Source of the DNA: Armigeres subalbatus
Lineage: Eukaryota; Arthropoda; Insecta; Diptera; Culicidae
NCBI RefSeq assembly: GCF_024139115.2
Contig: NC_085140.1
Coordinates: 234,362,371-234,426,370 of the forward strand
Direction: 5' to 3'
DNA: 64,000 nt
Shown: in pieces, positions 55,888 to 64,000 of the stretch
How the letters are laid out: each line of letters opens with the position of its first letter
Numbering within the stretch: the first letter of the stretch is position 1
Program-made: the position numbers and the translations under genes
Notes under the pieces: model-generated
What the model was told of the DNA's origin: nothing
What the model saw: the letters and a program-made list of their open reading frames with translations, nothing else
Databases searched by the model: none

Positions 55888-56389
55888 GGGTGAAAGATCC
55901 GATAGTCGTGGGTGTTCCTATAGTTGCGGTAGTGTTGTTTTTACAAAATCTACGAATTGAACGCAGTAACCCATGTAGTCCATCAATTTGTTGACAAGTC
56001 AGTAGACGAAATAAAAGGAAACAGGATTAGATTTCCCTCAAAATCGGTAAAGTATCACTAAAATACCTTATCTTTTTCTCGGCTTTGCACCAATAGTTGC
56101 GGTAGTGATCCCATAGTTGCGAGTCTCATATGAAAACAATGGGATTCGCAACTATAGGAACACGAATTAAAAAATAACGCAACTATTGGAACACTGTACC
56201 AGTAATTGGAGGTACTATTTTAGGTGGTAATAATGGATTCTGCTGCAATTACAACACTTTTCGGATAAAATATGTTTAACGATCTTTCTTATACACTCTT
56301 GAGGTAAGTGCAATGAATTATAGACTTAATGGAAAGCAAGAAATAGTGGTGGAACGTGCTTAGTTCCTCCACTATTGGGTTTTTTACCC
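55888..56389. mobile_element. 502-bp MITE with ATAGTTGCG motif repeats
   Basis: TA at 55886-55887 and 56390-56391 flanks imperfect inverted ends (GGGTGAAAGATCCGATAGT and, inverted, GGGTAAAAAACCCAATAGT). The motif ATAGTTGCG or its inverse recurs at least five times, and a 19-base inverted pair (about 56111-56130 with 56140-56160) forms a hairpin. Likely Tc1/mariner-type by the TA duplication. Confidence 0.65.
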
Positions 56390-56391
56390 TA

Positions 56392-59300
56392 TGATAATTG
56401 GGCTACTGTGATGAAAAACAGCAGCGGCGCCGGGAGTGGGTAGGACATGTAGGACATGACATGTAGCCATTGTCCTACCTATGATTATGGTAAGAACGTA
56501 TCACCTAAGTAACAATTTAGTTGCAAATTTCATCAAACGTTAGACAGTTTACGGTATGAAGTTTTTGTATGAAGGCATCGTCTTGCAAGACCTGTGTGTA
56601 AACAAATGCGGTTTTCCAAAGTTATCCAGACTTTAAACAGTAATCATAGAGGTTTCTAAGATCCTAAAAAATAGTCCACTGATTGTTCTTAAAGACCCCA
56701 GGAATTACGTTTCAATTCCAAAAGTGTCTCATAGTTTTTGGAGGTTAAACAAAAGTTATAGGAATCTGAAAATGTGAATATTTCAAATTTTACAACATTT
56801 TCAGCATTTTATTTTAGTCATAGCTAGCCTGAATGAATTTTTAGAAGTCCACGGGAAAAAGAAACTTGAAGGGATTATTGAAATCTATGGAATCACAATC
56901 ATCCTTAAGCTCGCTTGAAATCGTTAACGATTTGCATAAATTTGTGGGATCCGTAACCTCTGCTGGAAGCTTGTAAAGATTTTCGAAAATCAGAAGCATT
57001 CCAGAATGGGCTGTGAGACAAGAAGGTCGAAGACAAAAAGGTGAAAAGACTAGATGTTGGATAGGCAATAGATGTAAGGAACAGAAGTTCGAATGAACAA
57101 AATTCAAAAATTCCTTCCTTCCTGAGAAAATATTTTCCACAATAATTTTGGAAACACTTCTAAAGCAAAAATCAGTTTAGTATTCTCCAGAAATTAGCCA
57201 TCTTTATGTCTTGGGCAGTTCGTTAGCTAATTCACAGTCAGAGTGCAGCAGTCACCGGGCGAGCAATGTGTGGGTTGTTTTTGTCTTAAATCACGATACA
57301 ATGAAACTAAATAATTAGTGCTTGACGGATCGTTGTGCACTTGTAGTACGCGTCGTTTAGGTCGAAAAAATCTTGATTCTGGGGTGTGTGGAGTACGCAG
57401 GGTTTGCAGAAATAACTCTCAATAGATAACAAACAACGAGAGAGGTAGAAACCTCTATGAATCATTATAAGTAATGAAAAACATAATTTGATAATTACGA
57501 TACGAGCCAGCCTCGGGCTGAAAGTCTCGATAATAAAGACAAAAAAAAATTTGATGGGCAGACCCACCGAGAAATTATGATAAAACGCTTCGTTCTCGCT
57601 CATTTTCCGTCAAGGACTATTTTTTTCGCATTGCTGTATAAACAAATTAAAATGTATAATCAGAACCAGTGCCCCCCGCAATTGGGGCTGTTTTTAAAGC
57701 ACTTATCATGGAGTATAGCTCCAGAATCGTTACAACTTGCCATTTTTTAATGGACACGGACATTGAGATCGACTGTGATCATCATCGTTTTAATTAAAAG
57801 AGCAACAGGCAACTGTGAAATGTACCATCATGCTATTTGGAAATGCAAAGTTTGTCTAGAAGACCAATGAAAATTTCACAACTTTTGTGAGGGTTCTGCC
57901 CGGGAGTCAAGATTATTGATATTCATAGATTATTTCATGTAAAATTTGCATTGATTTCAACACCAGAACTGTTGCCTAAATAGTCATTTCTCGTAGAAAA
58001 AATATTTTAAGTTCTTTTCAGTGGAATGTATTCAACCGTCTAAGACGAGTTTAGTACTTTCCATTTAAATCCACTAAGTTTTGTTATCTTTGCAGACACG
58101 TATTTCGACCTCAACTGTGAGTTCGTCTTCAGTGTCTTGTACTTGACTCGATTTCTCGTATTTGTCCTACCCGCGACTTGGAACGTGGATGCGCCTCTGA
58201 AAAACAGGTACATCTGACACATAAAGTAAACTTGAGCAAAACATGGTGATCACAAGATTTACCTCGCCATTAACACTCTAATACTTATGAATCTACTTTA
58301 CAGGTCGAAGGAATCTTCCGGTCGGGACGAATCTTTTTTTTTATCAGTAAAACACACATAAGAGAGTTTCAATAACAATACAACAATAATCGTGATCTAC
58401 ATTACCAGTGGAAATTGCACACAAACGATAATAATGCTCAAGCTCAGACATCATCTTCTACATCGGGCAACCGACCAACAACCATCCAAATGACAACATG
58501 ATGATGGGAACAAGATCAGGGTAAAAATGTAAGGTGATGTAAAAATGACTCAATTGTACAAGCGTGCAACACAGTGCGATGAAGTCAGATCGAGCCAGCA
58601 CCGGTCGTCGTCGGCAATTGCGCGATGAAATGATCGTGAATTGGAATCATCATCATGCCACTTTATTCACGACGCGCCGGTGCGCGCTCTCTCTCGCTAT
58701 GCTGAATTGGACGATCCAATGCATTGGATGAATTGCACTTGAAAGATGCTGACCTCGGTGATAGGTGAAGGTTATCAATCTAGTGCTGTGTGGAGAAATA
58801 ATTTATCGTGCCGCATTGTGTTGTCGCATTTTATGGCACGGTTATTAACCGAGAGCTTTCTAAACGATGATCCCTCATGTATTTCATGGAAGAATTGCTT
58901 CGCTAAGGATTTTTTGCGAGTCATCTGTTTATTGTATTTGCAAAAAAAATCTTTGAAAAAATCTTCACCCTACACTCATTATTTGTATTTTTAGCGAAAA
59001 GCACGACGTCAATCTGTACAGAATTCATAATAGTCCACAATACTTATCTACCCAAAATATTGATTATTCGGACAGCAGTTTGAAACTATAAATATGCTTT
59101 CTGACAAATAGTTAATGCATCTCGCAACTAAGGTACGGAATGTAAAAAAAACTTGTACAATGAACATAAAGTACCTTTATGCACTGATGCATTTAACGAG
59201 ATGATAATCATCATTAGATAACCTGCCGTGTTCATATGAATAACAAACACCGTGCCGATGTAGAATAATTCAGCACGGATGCGATGTAAGATGTGACGAA

Positions 59301-60344
59301 TTAGCACAACACTAGATTGAATTTCATCTGTTTGCTCGGAGAAATGATCAACACGCAGCAACAACATGGCCCTGCACAACCTGATTTAATATTCGTTGTA
59401 TTAACGCAAAACAATGCCGCCCCAAAAACCGCAGCAAAGAGAAAACAATGCGCCAAACACGACATGTGAAACGCGCGACAATTGCTGCCGCAAATAAACA
59501 TCAGACCTCAAAATAGCGCTGGACAACCGTTACATGTCGCCGTGCATATGATAAGGGTTAGGGCGAGTCGGTGTGTAATTTTCAGTGAAAGTTTAACTGT
59601 TTATGCAGTTGAATTATGATAGAAAAGCGTGGACGGAAATAAATCATAGAGCAACAGCGGAGTAACAATGGCCGCAGTGTAATGGTCAAGTTTTTCGAAA
59701 GTGCTTGGAGCACGATGTGTAATGATTTACATAGCTGACAGGAATGAGCAAGGCTGACTCGGCAATAGCTATACGAAGGGCTCGGGTTTAACGACTTTGT
59801 GTATAGAATGTAGTTAGTATTTCGGGTTGGTGAAATCAGCGTTGGCTGAAATGTCACGCCGCTTCAGGTCGGTCACCATTGGTTTTATGGATTTTTAGAG
59901 CTTCCATATACCTTTACGTGATAACAAAATGATTTTGAAATCATGAATATCATCACTGGTGTAATTAGAAAGTATGTATGGCACAGGTTAGGAGGGCATT
60001 AAAGCAGTCTGCATTACAGAAAACGACAAACACTTAAGCTACTCTCTCTTTTCAATGTACCCGAGTTCGTAAATCTTTGGAATATCAGAAACCATTCGAC
60101 TCCAGTCTCTCTGAGAATTATCCTTTACTTGTATGACATCTGTCGATCGAACAATTTCGCTGCTCGTTCTTATTAAACTCTTCAAATCGACAAAGAAACA
60201 AAGCAATAATAAACTGTATACATTTATTGAATTGATGATATCTATTCAAACATTTGCACAACCGACTGCTCGGCGGAAAGGCTCAAAAAGACAATTTTTG
60301 TTACTAAATAAATATCAAAACAGTTCGCATGGATCCAAGGATCC
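56392..60344. other. Long AT-rich stretch without recognisable genes
   Basis: Only short ORFs (largest 56841-57140 and 57307-57603, both minus), with no domain. A CG-richer patch (58560-58700) has CGACGCGCCGGTGCGCGC. I see no repeat structure that stands out by eye. Confidence 0.4.
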
Positions 60345-60910
60345 AAGGTAGATGAATTCCTCAACCACTTCGAAGGTATCTCCGTCTACCGTAACACTGC
60401 TTCCCGGGCGGGCACTGTCGCGCTCGGATCTGCCCACTAGCATGTACTTTGTCTTCGACGCATTCACCACCAGTCCAACTGTTGTTGCCTCACGTTTCAA
60501 GTGGGTGTACAGTTCTGCAACGACTCAAATGTACGGCCGAAAATGTCCTTGTCATTCACGAAACAAATAAATTGACTGGATCTATTGGAAATTGTTCCGA
60601 TTCTCCGCATGATACCTTCTAGCGCAATATAGAACAACAGGCAGTGAAAATCCATCACCTTGTCGTAATCTTAGACGGGATTCGAACAAACTGACGTGTT
60701 CGCCCGAAGTCTTCACCCAATGTTGATTTGATCAGTCGCGTAAGCTTACCGGGAAAGCTGTTCTCGTCCATAATTTTCCATAGCGCTTGATAACTTGCCA
60801 CGACCTCACTATTATGCTATAAGTCGGCAGAAGATGATCTGGGATATCACTTTGTATGCGTCATTTAGGATAGTAAACGCTCGTAAATTCTCACACTCCA
60901 TGTGGGGAAT
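60345..60910 (-). pseudogene. RTE-type retrotransposon fragment, minus strand
   Basis: On the minus strand: LECENLRAFTILNDAYKVISQ-like text (60900-60840), then a deletion to LWKIMDE..FPGKLTRLIKST (60790-60730), LRQGDGFS (60670-60645), FVNDKDIFGRTFES where the catalytic FADD pair has become VND (60565-60525), and an open C-terminal piece 60315-60500 with NASKTKYMLVGR and EVVEEFIYLGS. Both ends are truncated. The wording is closest to the copy at 23313-25040. Confidence 0.8.
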
Positions 60911-61299
60911 GAACTGAGCCTGAAAAAAGCATTTGCAGTTTTTGGTCACATTGATAAATAAAATAGAATTTAAATAAAATAAAATGATAACGAATTTGAA
61001 ATTCTATCGTAGTAGGCATTTGAAATGCCAGCATACTAAAAAGCTAATGAGAAGAAATTTGAAATTTAATCTCAGTAGGCTGACAGGGAATTCTAGATTG
61101 TTAGAAGGGGACAAAGAAAATAAATGAAGATCATTCAGTGTTTGTTTCTTGAGGAGTGAACACGCCATTTGTTTGCAAGTGTCCAACGCTTATTTTCAAC
61201 AAAAAAGTAAGTGGGAGAACTGATTTGCTTGGCTACGACAATGGCGTGGTCGTTGCTCCCACGAATGGTAAGATAAGTTGGCAGAGACTGAAAACAAAA
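60911..61299. other. AT-rich, nothing recognised
   Basis: No ORF or repeat of note. Confidence 0.5.
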
Positions 61300-61720
61300 G
61301 AAATCAGGCAAAAAATAATGGTAAGCCTACCCAGCAAACACAAGATCGTATATCATAGCAAATAAGTGTACAAAGTGGAGGCCATATATGCACATTTTGC
61401 ATGCAGTCAAATGGAGGAATGCGCCTATATCGCCTCCACCATGTACACTTATTCGCTAGCATATGCGAATTTGTGTTGACTGGGTAAGATGCAATAATGA
61501 TAAGCCATGAGGTCTGAAAGGCAAAAAAAAATAAAAATAAGCCTCAGCTGGAAAATAAAATGGCAAAAAATAATGGTGAGCCATAATATGTGGAGCAAAA
61601 AAAAAATTAACCTCAAACCGGCAACAAAAATGGCAAAAATTATGGTAAGCCATGCCTGACAAAAAAAGGTAAGCCAGAGAAAAGAAAACGATATGGCAAA
61701 AAATAATGGTAAGCTATGTA
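61300..61720 (+). repeat. Irregular repeat of a GGCAAAAAATAATGGTAAGCC-like motif
   Basis: The motif occurs near 61308, 61560, 61630 and 61692, 60-70 bp apart once the MITE at 61330-61484 is set aside. The spacers are rich in AAAATAAAA and AAGCC. Confidence 0.65.
61330..61484. mobile_element. 155-bp MITE interrupting the motif repeat
   Basis: TA at 61328-61329 and 61485-61486 flanks inverted arms 61330-61382 and 61432-61484 (shared core AATAAGTGTACA and ends CCCAG), about 53 bp with roughly ten mismatches. It lies between two copies of the local motif repeat. Confidence 0.8.
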
Positions 61721-61850
61721 GACAAGTTTATAGATGAATTGTTTAGATCAGAAGTTCCCAAACTGTTTTGGAAAAGCGACCTACCTGACAAAATCCTACA
61801 TTTTTGCGAACAAATGCATTAATTCTTAGCAATTGGATAAAAATGAGTAT

Positions 61851-62139
61851 GGGCCCTCCTTAGCCGTGAGGTAAGATGCGCGGCTACAAAGCAAGACCCT
61901 GCTGAGGGTGGCTGGGTTCGATTCCCGGTGCCGGTCTAGACAATTTTCGGATTGGAAACTGTCTCGACTTCCCTGGGCATAAAAGTATCATCGTGTTAGC
62001 CTCATGATATACGAATGCAAAAATGTTAACCTGGCTTAGAAACCTCGCAGTTAACAACTGTGGAAGTGCTTAATGAAGACTAAGCTGCGAGGCGGCTCTG
62101 TCCCAGTGTGGGGATGTAATGCCAATTAGAAGAAGAAGT
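61851..62139 (+). mobile_element. Feilai-like SINE, copy 4 (plus strand)
   Basis: Starts GGGCCCTCCTTAGCCGTGAG, with box B GGTTCGATTCCCG at about 61914-61926, and ends AGAAGAAGAAG. GAGTAT at 61845-61850 and 62141-62146 may be a short target duplication. Box A is altered (GTGAGG for GTGCGG). Confidence 0.85.
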
Positions 62140-62190
62140 AGAGTATGCGTTAAATTGAATAAATCATAAAAAATTGCTTCATACCCCATT

Positions 62191-64000
62191 ATTGAATTTG
62201 GATTTAATTTGGTATGGATTTGGAGTGGATTTGGATTGGGTTTGAGTTGAATTTGGATTGTATTTGTATTGGATTTGGATTGAATTTAGATTGGATTCGG
62301 TTTGGATTTGGATTGGATTTTTATTGGATTTGGATTGGATTTGGATTGGATTTGGATTGGATTTGGATTGGATTTGGATTGGATTTGGATTGGATTTGGA
62401 TAGGATTTGGATTGGATTTGGATTGGATTTGGATTGGATTTGGATTGGATTTGGATTGGATTTGGATTGGATTTGGATTGGATTGGATTTGGATTGGATT
62501 GGGTTGGAGTTGGTTTGGATTGGTTTGGATTGGTTTGGATTGGTTTGGATTGGATCTGGTTTGGTTTGGATTGGTTTAGATTAGATTCGGTTTGGTTTAA
62601 ATTGGTTTGGATTGGTTGGATTGGTTTGGTTGAATTTGGATTGGTTTAGATTGGTTTGGATTGGTTTGGATTGGTTTGGATTGGTTTGGATTGGTTTGGA
62701 TTGGTTTGGATTGGTTTGGTTGGTTTGGATTGGTTAGATTGGATTCGGTTTGGTTTAGATTGTTTGGATTCGATTTGGATTGGTTTGGATTGGTTTGAAT
62801 TAAATTTAGATTTGATTCGGTTTGGTTGGATTGGTTGGATTGGTTTGAATTGGTTGGTTTGGTTGGTTTGGATTGGTTTGGATTGGTTTGGATTGGTTTG
62901 GATTGGTTGGATTGGTTTGGATTGGTTTGGATTGGTTTAGATTGTATTTGGATTGAATTTGGATTGGTTTGGATTGGTTTGGTTGGTTTGGATTGGATTT
63001 AGATTGGATTTGGATTGGATTTGGATTGGATTTGGATTGGATTTGGATTGGATTTGGATTGGATCTGGTTTGGATTTGGATTGTTTTTGGGTTGGATTAG
63101 GATTGGATTTGGATTGAATTTAGATTAGATTCAGTTTGGATTTAAATTGGATTTGAATTGGATGTGGATTGAATTTGGATTGGATTTGGATTGAATTTGG
63201 ATTGGATTTGAATTGAATTTGGATTGGATTTAGATTGGATTTGGATTAAATTTAGATTGGATTCGGTTTGGATTTGGATTGGATTTGGATTGGATTTGGA
63301 TTGAATTTGGATTGGATTAAAATTGGATTTAGAGTTGATTTGGATTGAATTTGGATTGGATTTGGATTGGATTTGGATTGGATTTGGATTGGATTTGGGT
63401 TGGATTTGGAATGCATTTGGATTGGATCTGGGTTGGATTTGGATTGATTTTGGGTTGGATTTGGATTGGATTTGGATTGAATTTAGATTAGATTCGGTTT
63501 GGATTTAAATTGGATTTGGATTGGATTTGGATTGAACTTGGATTGGATTTGAATTGAATTTGGATTGGATTTAGATTGGATCTGGATTGGACTTGGATTG
63601 AATTTAGATTGGATTCGGTTTTGGATTGGATTAGGATTGGATTTGGATTGGATTTGGATTGGATTTAGATTGGATTTAGAGTGGATTTGGATTGAATTTG
63701 GATTGGATTTGGATTGGATTTGGATTGGAATGGTTTGGTTGGTTTGGATTGGTTTGGATTGGTTTGGATTGGTTTGGATTGGGTTTGGATTGGTTTGGAT
63801 TGGTTTGGATTGGTTTGGATTGGTTTGGATTGGTTTGGATTGGTTTGGATTGGATGTTGATTGGTTTGCGTTGGTTTAGATTGGATTCGGATTGGTTTGG
63901 ATTGGACTTGGATTGGTTTGGATTGGTTTGGATTGGTTTGGATTGGTTTGGATTGGTTTGGATTGGTTTGGATTGGTTTGGATTGGTTTGGATTGGTTTG
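62191..64000 (+). repeat. G/T-rich 10/11-bp satellite, runs off the window
   Basis: Built from five- and six-base GGATT, GGATTT and GGTTT steps. Blocks of the 11-bp unit GGATTTGGATT (about 62270-62490 and 62990-63725) alternate with blocks of the 10-bp unit GGTTTGGATT (about 62500-62940 and 63730-64000). A variant phrase AGATTGGATTCGGTTTGG punctuates it near 62290, 62740, 63257 and 63607. The plus strand has almost no C. Open frames giving 10- and 11-residue Trp/Gly/Leu/Asp repeats are by-products of the units. Confidence 0.97.

Noticed and set aside
62214..63879. ORFs encoding WIWIGFGLDLD and WFGLVWIGLD repeats
   Set aside because: They are the three-frame translations of 11- and 10-bp satellite units, open in several frames at once.
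62191..64000. Telomere repeat
   Set aside because: The G/T strand bias is telomere-like, but the unit matches no arthropod telomere repeat I know, it is interrupted by variants, and mosquito telomeres are not known to use such a unit.

Overview
Taxon: the window looks like nuclear DNA of a culicine mosquito, most likely Aedes. It carries four copies of a tRNA-related SINE that I recognise by memory as Feilai-like, several RTE (JAM1-like), R1/LOA-like, Jockey-like and CR1/L2-like non-LTR retrotransposon remnants, and more than a dozen short terminal-inverted-repeat (MITE) elements, in AT-rich sequence without operon-like gene packing. I see no intact host protein-coding gene, no true tRNA or rRNA gene and no CRISPR array. 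Nearly every recognisable protein-like stretch is retrotransposon ORF, and every one is broken by stops, frameshifts or deletions.

Layout. 1-593: flank with a hAT-like terminus near 435. 594-3524: about 127 head-to-tail copies of a 23-bp satellite whose unit folds into a hairpin. 3525-5672: unassigned spacer. 5673-6130: about 20 more copies of the same satellite, abutting a 5'-truncated LOA/R1-like element with RNase H (6131-8640). 8650-9095: inverted-repeat element. 10342-10632: SINE. 12414-14055: CR1/L2/Jockey-type remnant. 14311-14480 and 15868-16217: MITEs. 16376-20100: CR1-like remnant, a 900-bp-spaced direct repeat, a 313-bp tandem duplication and two related long hairpins. 20397-20823: MITE. 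23313-25040: RTE remnant holding a hAT MITE. 25931-26050: foldback. 27745-28034: SINE. 30420-34200: R1-type remnant split by foreign DNA. 34383-38821: a poly(A) insert and four MITE or TIR elements. 40008-42290: a 2.3-kb foldback element with two SINEs in its loop. 43661-49887: nested region containing a nearly full-length RTE element (45592-49543) with a 15-bp target-site duplication, itself split by a 796-bp insert. 50920-54130: Jockey-like fragment fused to another RTE fragment. 54573-56389: two MITEs and a diverged SINE. 60345-60910: minus-strand RTE fragment. 61330-62139: MITE and SINE. 62191-64000: G/T-rich 10/11-bp satellite running off the window.

Reading: this is a transposon graveyard with two unrelated simple satellites near its ends. 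Retroelements inserted into one another and were cut down, while non-autonomous DNA elements and SINEs inserted later, many with legible target-site duplications. The best second-look candidates are the hairpin satellite, the pair of covarying hairpins at 17968 and 20030, the local inverted copy of the reverse-transcriptase catalytic motif at 6916-6984, the giant foldback and the strand-asymmetric G/T satellite. All family names come from recognition of motifs; no database search was possible.
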